Below, piece by piece: positions 36,553 to 48,913 of a DNA stretch of 64,000 bases; the first letter of the stretch is position 1, and the number at the start of each line of letters is the position of its first letter. Location: positions 2,976,001-3,040,000 of the forward strand of contig BJKQ01000002.1 in NCBI GenBank assembly GCA_006538405.1, in the 5' to 3' direction. The DNA is from Hansfordia pulvinata (taxonomy: Eukaryota > Ascomycota > Sordariomycetes > Xylariales). A program made the translations under genes and the position numbers. A model generated the notes under the pieces. That model was not told where the DNA came from. It saw only the letters and a program-made list of their open reading frames with translations, and searched no databases.

Positions 36553-39500
36553 ATGGCTGAGTCGCCTTCCGACGATGTCTACCTCCCCCCGCTGGAGCCG
36601 TGTCTGAAGGGCGAAAATGTTCTTCTGTAGGTGCTGCGCTTCTGCAGCCTGAGCCCCGGATGCCCCCCTTCCTGTTCTCCGACTGACCTTGGCTTGTGAC
36701 AGCTCCTGGGCTCTTGTCGCTGCCGCCCTCTCAGACCCTTCGGGCCACCGGGCCACCAGCCGCCCTGTCATCGACTTCCTCACCGATCCCTACGTCCAGC
36801 GTCTCTTCTCGAACCCCGGCTCGGCCTTCTCGCCCCCATCCTCTGGCGATAAGAACCCCTCAAACGCCGCCTTCGCCCGCAAGACTGCCCCCATCCAAGT
36901 CGCCCCGACCCCAACGACAAGTTCGACATCACGGCTATCAAGGATGACGCTCTGTGGCTCAGCCGGGCTGTCGGTATCAATGAGCTTGCTGCTTTGCGAG
37001 TCGTCATTGTCGAGTTCCAAGCGCGGCCCCGGAGCCAACTAGCAGGGCCTATATCTCGTCAGGATGTCGCCAACTTGCGAGAGGCTGCCGGCGCCGCAAA
37101 CTCGCAGACTTCTAGCATCCTCCCCGGCCTCAACTTGACTGCTGGCCAAGACGCCGCCGACCTTCAGGCCGATTTCGAGTCGCAATCTTCAAAGAGGCGC
37201 CGCATCTTCCACACCTATCTCGCCGAGCGCCGTTCATACTCGGCCACCAGCAGCTACCTATTCACCTTGATGCTCCAGGAAAGGCTGCCCAAGGCACCCG
37301 CAAGCGAGGCCTCGGCCCTCATTCGGAACTCCTTCCTGGAGGCTTACGGAATGGCCCCCAAAGAAGCTCACAAGTCCCCTGCCGACACGCCGACACGCAC
37401 ATACCATGCCCTTGCATTCCAGTATCTGCAACTTCTGCCCGAGTCCAAGACTGCCTGCCAGGCGCTGCCCGAACGGCTGATCGAGGAGGAAGCTCTGAGA
37501 ACTGCGGAAGCCGAGCTCGACTGGCTCAAAACCCACTTGACCGACATCCTCCACCGCATGACGATTGCTTTTCAGCTTCTCGACCTGGCTGGCGATGCCT
37601 TTGTTTCGGCTCAGATGGCGCAATTGTGGTTCAAACAACTGATCGACTTCAGCTTCGTGTGCCAGCTGCCATCTGTTCGTATTAAATCATTCCACACTCT
37701 GTTTTCAGATATGCGATTGTTTTTGCTGACTCACGACAATAGGATCGTAGTGACATCACCGAGTTGGCCGTCCCGCTCCAGTCCCTCATCTGTACCATTT
37801 CCCTCGCTATATTGAACTTGCCAAGAGTGGCGGCCATGTTCACTGGCGACGCAGACACGGACCTTGAGAATGACTACGTCGGATCATCAGCCACGTTGGA
37901 ACAAATACACGATTCTATTACAGATACAGCAGAGCTGGGTTGCGAGTTCGTCGCTCCTATCCTCTATGCCTGGATACCCATCATACATAGTATGCATGAT
38001 TCGTATCAGGAGCGTTCGGAGAAGAGAGACGCCATACAGAACGAGAAGGCCGTGGAGACATACGACTCGAACACCGCCATGATACCCAGGGGAAGGAGGA
38101 ACTCAGCTGGAAGCATCACCACTATCGACAAGCGCAAGTACGACGATTTCCTGTCCAATCGGGGGCTTGACCGCGACACCAAGGCGCTGCAGGGTCTGGC
38201 TGCGGCTGCCACTACGCAAATGGGCCTTTTCGACATCATTTCCGGCATGGCCATGTGCCTGGGTTCTTCCCCGCGTGCCATCTTTGCTGAATCGATTGGC
38301 TCGCGCATGAGGATGAATCTCTTGCAACTACTCAAGGCTTGCTACCTCTATGTTGACTATCAAGCCGAGTCTCTTGCCGCGCTCTTGGCGGTCCTCTCTG
38401 GAGACAGCAGCTACTGGGATTTGTCCAGTCCCACCCATATGCTTGCCGCCCAAGATATCATCGCCCAAAGCCTGGATGACGCAGACTTTCTCGACAAGTA
38501 CTTTGTGCAGGCTCTGAGGCGGTTCCCTTACGAGTTCATCCCCTTCGTTAGCTTCTGCCGTCTCCTGTCGGGCTCACTCAACGCATCCAGCGACGGCCAC
38601 GACCTCATACTGTCAACTCTACAAAAGACGCCGTACTTGACGTTCGAACTTCCCGACGACTTTGTGGATTACTCGCTGACCAATGAGGATGAGAATGCCA
38701 ACACGTTTGAGTTTATGGACGATTTCGCGCTCATTTCGCCCGCACAAGGCCGTAAAAAGCCGACGAGCGACGAAGACTTGTTCACAATCCCCGCTGGATC
38801 ACCTGGCCGTTTCACTGCGGAATCCAGCCGAATCGTGTTGGTCCAGTTCGAGCACTCGGCATTGTCGTTGCTCGGGAAGAGGTTGGAGATTAACCCGGTG
38901 TTCAACACGTACCGCAGGGTACTGGACCCTCTCGGTCTTGACGAGCTTGCCGAGGCGATTTCATGTCTTGCTAGCATGATTCGGATGGAAGTTCTGAGCA
39001 CCACCACGTCAGGGCGTAGCGCTGAAACCGCAGAGGGCGGCTGGAACATCATCGCTGAATCGAGTCGGGCACTGGCCCGCAACAAGGACATTGTCACAGT
39101 GGTGTGTGACACGATGGACGGGCTGCTGGAGCGCGACTTGGACTCATCGGGCTTGGAAGTCGTGACAGCATGCATCCACTTCCTCGATGCTGTTCTCCCC
39201 CTTTGCCCAGGAAGAATCTGGTCATACATGGCCAGATGCGCCATACTCGGCAGTGAGGCCCAAGGAGGGCGACTGGCAAGACTTGTTGGGACTCTGGAGC
39301 TCTCAGCATCTCAATTTGGCCTTCTGTCTTCCTCGGTCAAACTTTTCTCTCGCTTCGTGGACAGCGCCGTGAGCAGCTCCATTCAGCGCAAGACGACGCC
39401 CAAGTCAAATCCCCGACAGCGCTCCAGCGAGAATGTGTGGCTCGGCGTGTCGGACAGGATTGTCAGCCAGATATCTCTGTCAATCGTGCAGACGACGGTT

Positions 39501-42266
39501 GACGTGCTGGAAAGCTTGTCCACCTGGAGATTCCAAGCTGAGCTTGACTGCTCCATTCTCATTCGAGACGCGATCCCGATTCTGAACAAGATTGTCCAGT
39601 ACACCTTCTGCGTCGAGGGTGGCGCGACGAAGAAGTCGCTGACAGCTGCTTTGCAACCAGCTGCCAAGTATGTCATTGACAGCTTTCTGGCGCCTTCTGC
39701 TACTAGTCTGCGAATCCAGCCACTGCTGGCGACGCTGGTCACTGCCACTGAGATGCCTGAGCCGACAATCTATGTCAATAGGTTCATGATCCTGCGTGAT
39801 CAGGCACTGGGAGTTCTCGACTTTGCAACAACTCTGGTCAGGGTAGCAAACTTCTTCGATAGGCCGTCAGAGACCGTCGAAAACCAGTTTTTCAAAGCCA
39901 CACCCTTCGTCGCTCGGGCTTGTGCGTCCAATGCCCCTCTCAGGAAGTCGGCCATAGCACTCTTGGAGGCATTGGTCATCAGTGCTGGCAAAACCGTTGG
40001 CGAGCCCCCGTCGCTGCTTGGATACCTGGGCCCTCAGAACTCACGGTCATTCCTGCAGTTGCTTTCCACTCTCGACAAACCCTTTGACCAGAGTGAGGAA
40101 GTGGACGTGATTTGGCGCTTCTTCTCCACCATCATCCGAAACCGACAGCAATGGATGGCTAACTGCCTCCTGACCGGCAAGACGCCGCGTGAAGCGCGGA
40201 CTGGCGATGGAAAGGCCGAGGAGGCTTCAGGCTCTGTACTCGCGTCTGCACTCACGCGACTCGCCTCGATCTCCACCATTGACAAATCCGAGGCGCTCTC
40301 CATCCTGGACTTCATCACCTCGGCTCAGAACTACTGGCCGTGGACGATCTTCACTCTGCAAAAACATACGGCGTTCTTGTCCGAATTGCGAGCGTTTGTC
40401 CGCAAACTGAGACCGTCCGCCGTTACCGCCAGGACCAACGGACTGCAGGCCTGTGAAGAGGCTAGGATGGCAGCATTCGTTGCCGAAATCTTTGCTATGC
40501 AGCTATTTCACCTGCGGCAAATCGACCAGGCAGGCTCATTCGCCAGCGAGCTCACTCAAGACTTGGATTACTATCTGCGCGATGGAGTGGCGGTTTCGGG
40601 GTACAACCGGGGGCTGCACGTGAATTTTGCCCGCAACTTTGGTAACCAATACCCTGGATTCGCCCTTGACGGGTTCAAGCGTAGTTTGCTTGAACCTCGG
40701 TCACTGGGGACCAACTTCTACTACGCTCTTGGCCTTGCGGACCAGTCTCTGCGGTTTGACCCAGGATGGCACGGCCCCAAGAACAATGGCTTCCGAAGTG
40801 AGATGGAGAAGGCCAACGAGAACCTTTCTTTGGTCGATGCTCAAATTGTAAGTCGACTTGATCTCCAGCGCACGCGTTCCTGTTTTCTAACGCGGTCCCA
40901 GTCTCTTTACCACGCTTGGGAGTTCTTGCTGCTCGAGCTGAGCACCTGTCTGCCCAACAACGACACGCTCAAGAAGCAGACGCTCCAGGTTGCCGAGCAC
41001 TGCATCCAGGCAAACCAGGAGATCCAGGGCCACGAGCAAGTTTTCGAACGGCTTGCTGAGTCTCGGGTTAACCTGGCACTCATGCTGGTGCAGCGCATCG
41101 TAGACAGCGCGCCCTCAGTCCGCGATGTCGCCAATCTTCTGAATACCCTGTGGCCGACGTTGAGCACCGTTGTCGATCCTTACTCGAGCGAAAACATCTC
41201 CATATACCGGACGCTGTTGCGGCTCCTATACGTCACACTGCGGGCTCAGAACCAAGCTTTCGCGAAGGCCGAGGCACAAGCAACAACCAACAACAAGTCC
41301 AAGGTGCTCGAGTGCACTGCCGAGGTGTCGCAGACCGTGCTCAGTATCATCGACATGATTGTGGCAAAGGGCTTCAGGACGTTGGTCGCTTTGATCCATG
41401 ATTCCCATGAGTCGATCCTGCCGGATGACGTGGCTCTGCTAACGGCGATTCTCCAGGCTTGCTTGTGCATCCCTGGAATTGACCAGAGCCAGACACAAAT
41501 CCTCAATATACTGGCTGCCCATGATGCCGTCCACGTGGCAGTATCCCTCTTCTCCTGGTCCGACAAGATCGCGGAAGGCGGCGACCCGATCTATGGCGAG
41601 CTGTCTCTACTCTTCCTCCTGGAGCTTTCGGCGCTGCCGACGGTTGCCGAGCAGCTGGCTTGCGACGGCCTCCTCAACCATCTGACGACAGCCAACATCG
41701 CCAACTACCTTCGACGGTCGAATGTCTCACCTTTTGCGGATACTATTGGGCCGCAGCGGTGTTACAGGATTTGGGCAAAGGGCATCACTCCTTTGCTGTT
41801 GAACATACTCATGGCATTGGGCACGACTATCGCCCCCGAGGTCGCCTACGTGCTGAACTCTTTCTCCAACCTGATAGATGCCAGTGTCGACCGTTTCGAT
41901 GTGCCCATCCAGCAGAGAAGCAGCAGTGCTGCGTCAGGGGCATACATCACACTGATGTCAGTGTCGGAGATTCACTCCCTGGCTTTGATGACGCGCATCA
42001 TTGGCATGCTGCGCGCGAACAACTCGAGGGATGTCCCGGAAGTGGTGTGGGACTCGGAGAAGGCATTGGAAAACGTTGACATCTGGCTGGGAAGCAGGAG
42101 ACTGCTGAGGGAGAGGTTGGTGCCGGTTGGCCCCCGGGAGGCGGAGTGGAAGAGCATGCCTGCGAGCAAATCTGGCGCGTCTCGGGGCAGCGAGAGCTTG
42201 CTAGAGGAGAGGACAGTGGACCAGCTGAAGGGCATCAAGGTCGTTTTGAGCGACGAGTTTGAGTAG
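36553..42266 (+). CDS. nup188: Nucleoporin Nup188, with apparent frameshift
   Basis: Model of four exons: 36553-36626, 36703-37656, 37743-40847, 40902-42266, with introns of 76, 86 and 54 nt. The product is about 1832 aa once one missing base is allowed for. The N-terminus (DVYLPPLEPCLKGENVLLSW), the QDVANLREAAG region, GEPPSLLGYLGPQNSRS, the WRFFSTIIRNRQQWM...LLTGKTPREA block and the QNYWPWTIF block match Nup188 rather than its paralogue Nup192. The protein is an alpha-solenoid scaffold of the nuclear pore inner ring. The frame breaks in the C4 run at 36903-36906 (about residue 93): one more C restores DPNDKFDITAIKDDALWL. The 54-nt intron 40848-40901 is a multiple of three without an in-frame stop, so it is easily missed, but homology (LSLV.AQ. 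joined directly to SL.HAWE) and its GTAAGT, CTAAC and CAG signals support splicing. The intron at 37657 has a weak donor (GTGTGC) and is the least certain junction. Confidence 0.92.
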
Positions 42267-43259
42267 CGGGGCTTCAGCGCGTCCATTCGCTGGGGGCCGT
42301 AGAATACGTTTCCCCAGCAAGCCGAAGTAAGGTGAACACGTAGGGACGCGCTGGGAGTGTACAACTTTTTCTTCCCGAGCATATAAGCTCGCGATCACGG
42401 AGTTTTGGCGCCATTGTGGATTCAGGCGAGGAGCCGCAGAAGTGTGCCAGATGTTGGAGGAAAAGTTTGGACAGTTGAGCATGACTATGACCAATAGAGT
42501 TGACATTTCGAGACACCTCAGCTCAGCTCATTGGCGAAATTTGCTCGCATATTCTCTGAATACTTACTGAATCACGGCCTGGTTTTCAGATGCGGCTAGA
42601 CTAAGCGTATTTATATGTTAATCCAACTCGGGGCGTCTCAAGGCGGCAGGTGGGCACCGGTAAGTTATCCAAGGTCATCTACAGCGTGACCATGAAGCAC
42701 GAAACAGCGAGCATTTTGGGGGGAAGGAGGAGAATCCGACGATCTGCCTTGCTTGCTATCCAGAGAAATCATATTGCGCTTGGCAATGAGCCCGCGTGTC
42801 GCTTCCCCTTCGTCCAAGCCGTCATCTTACACCGAGCCGATCCGCTCCTAATCGGGGGGCCTCTTGATGTCCTCTTCAACATCATCTAGGCTCATCTTCC
42901 CGCTTCCTCAGCCCGAGATTCCAATCGTCCGCATCCGTCGTCCGTCCGAGCCCGGCAAAGATTGGTAATGTTACAGCAGAGTAGCACATGACCCGCAAAC
43001 CCCACCTGGAAGCGCTGGGGTTGAAGATGTGGGTGATTTTGATATCTCTGTTACAGGCGGACAGGCTTGGTTGATCTCTTTTTTCCTTTCTTCTTTCTAT
43101 ACAAGGGGGTTGGGGGGTTGGTTGCTTTTTTGTGTCGTGGCCGTGCGCGTTCTTCTCATATGTGTGTGTGTGTGTGTGTGTGTATATGAATGGTGGTTTT
43201 AGTTTTGATACAGGGCGAGAGAGAAGAGAGAGGGAGAGGGGGAGGGAGAGAAGACACGT
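42267..43259. other. Convergent intergenic region (1.0 kb)
   Basis: These are the 3' flanks of NUP188 and TIM9. There is a (TG)n tract at about 43160-43184 and GA-rich simple sequence at about 43216-43252. No other feature was seen. Confidence 0.6.
43160..43184. repeat. (TG)n microsatellite
   Basis: A perfect TG run in the 3' flank of TIM9, directly followed by TATATG. Confidence 0.9.
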
Positions 43260-43886
43260 CTACCGGCCGCCAGCCTGCTCCTGGGCCTGCTGCTGCTGCA
43301 TGGCGGCGTTGTGCTCCTGGAAGCGCTCGCTGAGGCGCTGGGACAGGGCCATGTGCTTCTGGACGCAGCGGGTGACGCAGCCCGACTCGCGCGACGTCAG
43401 GGCCTTGGTGGAGAAGTCGTCGACGCAGGACATGAAGCAGTGGTCGACCAGGTTGCTGAAGAGCTATTATTGGGGGAAAGGGGTGTGTCAGCGAGTGCGT
43501 GTGTGCGCGTGGGGGGGTTGGTTTTTGAGGGTCCGCGATGGGATGGGGAACGGTAGATGGGACGGGTTCGTGTCGAGAGAGAGAGAGAGAGACGGCAGGG
43601 TCCGGGTCTGGGGGCCTAGACCGGGTTGTCGGTCGGAGACACGGGAGGGAAGAATGAGGCCGCCATGCTGGAATGCAGAGATGAGGACAGAGAGAAGTGA
43701 CATACACCGAGAAACTCCTTGATCTGGCGCTTCTGCATGCGCTGCTCGAGCTCGCGGCTCTCGGCTTGGGTGAGTCTGCAGCGCGTGGCGCATCGCGTTA
43801 GCCGTGACGGGACCTCCCTCGTTGAGGGTGCTCTTCCGGGTCTTGTGGAGGAGAGCGGGATGGGGGGCGGCGGCTTACCCGTCCAT
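43260..43886 (-). CDS. tim9: Mitochondrial intermembrane-space chaperone Tim9
   Basis: Three exons: 43886-43879 (8 nt), 43775-43706, 43463-43260, with introns of 103 and 242 nt. The product is 93 aa. It carries the small-Tim twin CX3C signature: Cys35-FMS-Cys39 and Cys55-VTR-Cys59, spaced by 15 residues. The N-terminal helix ([17 protein letters not shown]) and the [15 protein letters not shown] segment identify Tim9 rather than Tim10, Tim8 or Tim13. Tim9 forms a hexamer with Tim10 that escorts hydrophobic inner-membrane proteins across the intermembrane space. The first coding exon holds only ATG GAC GG; the splice restores MDGL, matching the conserved N-terminus, so the start is well supported. 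The C-terminus is Gln-rich. The gene is divergent from MRT4. Confidence 0.93.
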
Positions 43887-44878
43887 TATGTGTGTGTGTT
43901 TGCGTGGGTGTGCGTGTAAAGTGTGCTTCCGTGAAAGAGGCCGAGTGGGCAAAGTCGGAACGATGATGGGTTGGTTGTTGTACGTCGAGGGTGTGTTGGC
44001 GGGTGTGACGAGGTACGGAGCTCTGAAAAGTTGGTCTGTACGGACGCCTGGTAGATTGCGCTCAGCAGCCCAGAAAACCGGGGCCTGGCGTGCCAGCAGC
44101 GGCAGCAATAGCAGCGAATTCACGGTCGCTAGTTCGGCAGGCGCGTCACTCGGAACGAGCGCGATAAGATAGCAGTCCTTTGATTCGACTAGACCACGTG
44201 CAGACCAGATCATGCACCAGACGTCTACTGCGGTGTGCTAATCCAGTATTTCCATGTATAGGGGGTATCCATATTGCGCATACATGCAGTTAAGCGCTTC
44301 TAACATCCGCGATAGCTGGCGCTGGGGCACGTACCTCAACTTCAGGCTTGGCAGCAGACTGTGGGGCAGTACAAGACTAATCCCATTGGGTCATTAGCCT
44401 AGCAGCCGCCTGGCCCAAATCCTGGACTTGGCGATAAGCCCGGCAGGACCCTGCTAACCAGGCCTTTTTTTTTTTAATCGGCGCCTTATCGCATCGCCTT
44501 CTCTCGCGGGGTTTGACCGCTTGCACAAGACTCCCATACCTGCAACTCGACACGACGCGCTCCCAAGACGAGCACGCGATCCCGGAGCCGTCACCAGCGC
44601 ACCTCGAAAGCGGTCTCTTTCAGCGCTTACCTCCGATACACAAGGCGAATCCCGGCGACGACGAAAAAACCCACCCGGCCGCAGAGTCACAGCGATAAGC
44701 AAGCCATCGCCAGCCGGACCTCGAAGGTCTCCCGGGCGCAGACGCAGTCCCAATTAGCGACGAGCACCAGGAGCCACGAGATTACGACAAACAGGGAATT
44801 GGAATCCGTATTGTCATTGGGGGAGAACCAGGAAGCAGGAGAGAAACAGTCACACACACACACACACAAACCGCCACA
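43887..44878. promoter_or_regulatory. Divergent promoter region of TIM9 and MRT4
   Basis: About 1 kb between the two start codons. It contains a T-run near 44465-44475 and an (AC)n run at about 44851-44867, only about 12 bases ahead of the MRT4 ATG, so inside its leader. No specific binding site was assigned. Confidence 0.45.
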
Positions 44879-45923
44879 ATGCCAAAGTCAAGGCGCAACC
44901 GCACGGTGCACCTGAGCCAGGTCTCCAAGAAGACGCGCGAGCACAAGGAGAAGCTGTTCGACAACATCCGCGCCGCCGTCCCCGAGTACGCCTACTGCTT
45001 CGTCTTTGGCGTCGAGAACATGCGCAATACGTACCTTAAGGACGTCCGGCACGAGATGTCGGACAGCCGGTGAGTGTTCTCTCCCGCCGCCTCTCTTCTT
45101 TTTCCTCCTTTTCTCTCTCTCACGAAAGGAAGGAGGGCCTTATAAATCTCAGCCCCTCCAATTCTCATCATCAGAAAAAAAAAAAAACCCCGCCCACTCG
45201 TCCTCATGCAGAATAAGAAGAAACAAAAAAAACTAACAAAATCGACTCGAAAAAAGACTCTTCTTCGGCAAGACCAAGCTGATGGCCCGCGCGCTGGGCC
45301 GCGCCCCCGAGGACGCCTGCGCCGAGGGGACCCACCGGCTGGGCCGCTACCTGCACGGCACCGTCGGCCTGCTCTTCACGAACCGCCAGCCCGCCGACGT
45401 CCGGGCCTACCTGTCCGGCCTGGCCGACGACAAGGTCGACTTCGCGCGCGCGGGGACCCCGGCCCCGCGCTCCTTCGCTATCCCCCGCGGCGTCGTCTAC
45501 AGCACGGCCGGCGAGGTCCCCGCCGAGCACGACGTCCCGATGGGCCACACCGTCGAGCCCGAGCTGCGCCGCCTCGGCGTGCCCACCCGCATGGTCAAGG
45601 GCAAGGTCGTGCTGGAGGCGGCGCCGGGGGCCGGGGGCGGGGAGGCCGAGGAGGAGGACGAGGGCTACGTGGTCTGCCGCGAGGGCGACGTCCTCGACTC
45701 CCGCCAGACCCGCCTGCTCAAGCTCTTCAGCGTCTGCATGTCCGAGTTCCGCGTCCGCGTCATCGCCTACTGGGCCGCCGCCGACGGCTCCGTCACCGAG
45801 GTTGAGGGGCTCGACCCCGCCGTCGCTGCCGCCGCCGCCGCCGCTGGTGCCGATGACGGAGATGCCACCGAGGGCATGGATGGCGTCGAGGACGACGACG
45901 CTGCCGCTGGCAGTAGCGAGTGA
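44879..45923 (+). CDS. mrt4: Ribosome assembly factor Mrt4
   Basis: Two exons, 44879-45069 and 45257-45923, with a 187-nt GT-AG intron that contains a CTAAC branch-like site and poly-A tracts. The product is 285 aa. The start [18 protein letters not shown] is diagnostic of Mrt4, the P0 (uL10)-like trans-acting factor that occupies the P0 site on pre-60S particles in the nucleolus before exchange for P0. The uL10 fold continues through [15 protein letters not shown] and [12 protein letters not shown], then the Mrt4-type insertion region with [24 protein letters not shown]. The second exon is extremely GC-rich with nearly all codons ending in G or C. The C-terminus is extended by an Ala-rich then Asp/Glu-rich tail (about residues 250-285) that lacks the final GFGLFD-type motif of P-proteins. 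Confidence 0.93.
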
Positions 45924-47393
45924 AGGGGGGAAAAAAAGAACGGGGGGCCTGTTGAACAGGGCAGCGAGGTGGAGAGAAAAAGGGGACGGATTGTAAAAAC
46001 GCAAGAGGCGAGCAACCGGAAGCCAAGCTCGAGGGCTCGGGGCTGCCGTGCGCGCCCTGACACGCCCACTCGACAAGAGCAGCAGGGAGAGAGGGTCCTG
46101 GCGGAGAGCATCAGCTCATAAAGGAGGGATCGACTGGACGTCCCCGTCGAGGAACGGGCGCGTAGGCTGCAGAGGAGAAGCCGCGAATTGCCCTTGACGG
46201 CCTCTCACTGAGGACGAGGCCCTCGGGGAGAGAAGACGGCGTGCATATCAGCTCACAGGGGCCCACCCCCTCAACTCTTGTCACCGCGGTTCAACTTTGG
46301 GGTTTATTTGATTGTTCGTTGTTATTCCTGGGTTGCATTTCATGGGCGATACCAAAACATTTTCACGTCTACCTACAGGCAACCCCGTCTTCCCGGTTCA
46401 TGTGGTCGCTGGTATCACGAGCAGAAGCCTCAGCCACCTTTTGCGTCTGCTCAGAATTCATCTGCTGTACAAATAATGGACGGTGAGTCAACTAGGAAGT
46501 ATCGACTTACTTTTCGTAAGGACTGGTACACAAGTGAGCTTCGAATTACTATGACGAAGGGTGTGGCCACCAGTTAGTGCGGCTGAAGTCCAACGCCAGC
46601 GCATTGTGATCTCATTTCAATCACTGGCATGTACAATGCAGCATTATGATTTAAACTGCAACCTCGGACTATATCCTACCTACCTGCTCACTGGACACTC
46701 CGTGCGCGCAAAACCGTGATGACTCCTATTTTTCGAGGAAATTCAGCCGCGAGTTCTACGTCAGGTTGCCTCCTGCTCTCGCCGCATTTTGTTGGGTGGC
46801 ATCACTCCAATCCGAGACGCCCGCGCAATGTCTGGTCAGTCGATGATAGGATATTCCTTACCTCTGACCTTACCTCGTCTCCGGGGAGAGGAACAAGTAC
46901 ATAAGAAACAGTCCTTCGTATTTTACAAGCTCAACGAAAAGCAAGCAACTGCAATGCTGATACCCTACCGCCTCACCCACTTCAGTATCTCCTCGCGCAC
47001 TTGTTTTGCGCCGGGCTAAGCGGTCGGTCTCGGCCTGTCGTCATTATTACATTGGCGGGTTCGTGGCGGGTTTACCTCTTCCACATTTCATCTCTTCTGA
47101 TAAGACCGATCTGGAAACCCGGATAGGTGAAGATGTGTTCTGATAGATGCAACCGTGGTCGTCCGGTCGTCACCTTCGGTTGCCAAAGCTGGGCCGGCGG
47201 TGCCGTGACAAGAGCTTCGTGTAAATCGTCTCAAGGGATCGCGACTCGCTTTACCTTCAAACGTGATGACTACCATGAAGCTTCGAGGTTCCCTCAGGCG
47301 GCGGTGGGTGAGAAAAACGTCGAACTGGAAAGGGTGTGGAAACGGACAGAAGATACCCACCACCGAGACTGGCGGATGTCGTGGGAGAATCCT
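45924..47393. other. Convergent intergenic region (1.5 kb)
   Basis: These are the 3' flanks of MRT4 and the U1-70K gene. No coding frame, RNA gene or repeat was recognised. Confidence 0.55.
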
Positions 47394-48913
47394 CTAGTAG
47401 CGGCGCAGCTTCCGAGGGTCTTCCGAGCCTCCCTCGTAGCCACGTTTTCGGCCGCCGTTGTCGTCGTCCCGAGACCGGTCGTAATCGCGATATCCACGTC
47501 CCTCACGTTCGCGAACCGGCTCGTAATTAGCACCGCTGGCGCCAGTGCGTCGGTCACGGTCGCCGTGTCTCCCGCCATCGCGCCTGTCATCATATGAGCG
47601 ACCGCCACTGCGCGAGTCATACCCACCATGGCGATCGCGGTCCCTGTCGCGGCCGCCACGATCGTCTCGGTCACGGTCACCACGATCACGGTCACCGCGA
47701 TCACGGTCCCCACGATCGCCGTAGCGCCCTCCGCCATATCCAGGGCCGGCCGGGGCGTTGGGAGGGGCACCATATCCGTTCTGCGGCCCGAAGCCACGGT
47801 CACGGCCGCCACCAAAGCCACCACCTCGGAAGCCACCGCGGTCACCACCACGGAAGCCTCCACGGCCACCACGACCGCCTCCAAACCCGCCTCGGAAACC
47901 GTCGCGGCCACCGAAGCCGCCGCCGAAGCCACCGGGACCGGAGGGACGGGGAGGCGCGGCCTTGGTGTAGCCTCGGCCGCCCAAGCCACCACCAAAACGG
48001 CGAGGCTTCCAACCCTTGACAGTCCTGCCTCTCTCAACATCGACCTTGATACGACGATCCTTGATCCGAATGCCATCACAGCCATCCAGAGCAGCTATTC
48101 AAGTGCGCAGCGAGGCGCCTGTGTCAGTAAAGCCCTGAAATTTGCATACCTCTGAAGGGCACGAGATATGGGATGGTCATGGGGGAGGGAGGGGATGGCA
48201 AGCTTGAGGGCCAAATCCCAGTGAGAGACATGGTTTGAAAGCGAACCTGGAAGATTAGGGTATTAGGAACGGTTGGGTGGGATTATTACCTCTCATGTCT
48301 TTCTCACGTTCGAAGACGACAAAAGCATAGCCACGGTGTGCTTTCTTCTTCTTTTTGGAGTCCTTCTCCGGCTCCTGTGTATTCTTGACTATGCGAATCT
48401 GTAGGGCATGGTCAGCAAAATGAAGGGGAAATGGCAGCTACCGAGGTCTGGACGTACACGCTCAATGGGGCCGAAGCGGCCAAACTCCCTTTCCAGGTCG
48501 TTCTCATTTGCGTCGTAGCTAAGACGGGCGACAATCAAAGTCTTGAAGGCGTCGCCACGGATGTTGGGGTCATCGTGGGGTTTATCTGCGAGGAGACGTC
48601 AGTCAGTCCATGAGGAGCACAAGAATAGACAGTGGGGCCTTAGCTGCGCACATTCGGTAGCCACATCTTTTAGCATCTGTTGCTGCTTGTCTTGTTTCTC
48701 CTGCTTCTTGCGATCGCGCGCCTGAAGCCAACTCTCAGTGGGGACATGTTTGTCCTCCTTCTTGTACTCGGCGAGCTGTGGAAGGTAGGCGGCGACACCG
48801 GTGATGCCAGCAGTGCGTCGCTGGTCAGCGGCATGATCGGGTGCCGAGGTCCAGCGCAGGGGCGGACGGGGCGCGAAGAGCGCCAACAGGTTCGGGGGTA
48901 GCTTGTCGGTCAT
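47394..48913 (-). CDS. snp1: U1 small nuclear ribonucleoprotein 70 kDa
   Basis: Four exons: 48913-48652, 48585-48458, 48398-48290, 48094-47394, with introns of 66, 59 and 195 nt. The product is 399 aa. The N-terminal U1-70K domain begins [20 protein letters not shown], followed by a Lys/Gln-rich helix (about 62-85). An RRM (about 101-180) has RNP2-like TLIVARLSY and RNP1 RGYAFVVF (152-159), then the conserved [26 protein letters not shown] segment. The C-terminal ~165 residues are Gly/Arg repeats (RGGFRGG type) passing into Arg-Asp dipeptides. The protein binds U1 snRNA stem-loop I and helps 5' splice-site recognition in the nucleus. The yeast name Snp1 is used by homology. The third intron, inside the RRM, is three times longer than its neighbours. 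Confidence 0.95.

Noticed and set aside
36689..37815. Two separate genes ahead of NUP188
   Set aside because: Both frames carry consecutive parts of the Nup188 N-terminus and are joined by one missing base and an intron.
36553..42266. Assignment as Nup192/Nup205
   Set aside because: Size alone would allow it, but the N-terminal and mid-region motifs match Nup188.
45204..46076. 290-codon minus-strand frame over MRT4
   Set aside because: Mirror frame of the very GC-rich second exon of MRT4.
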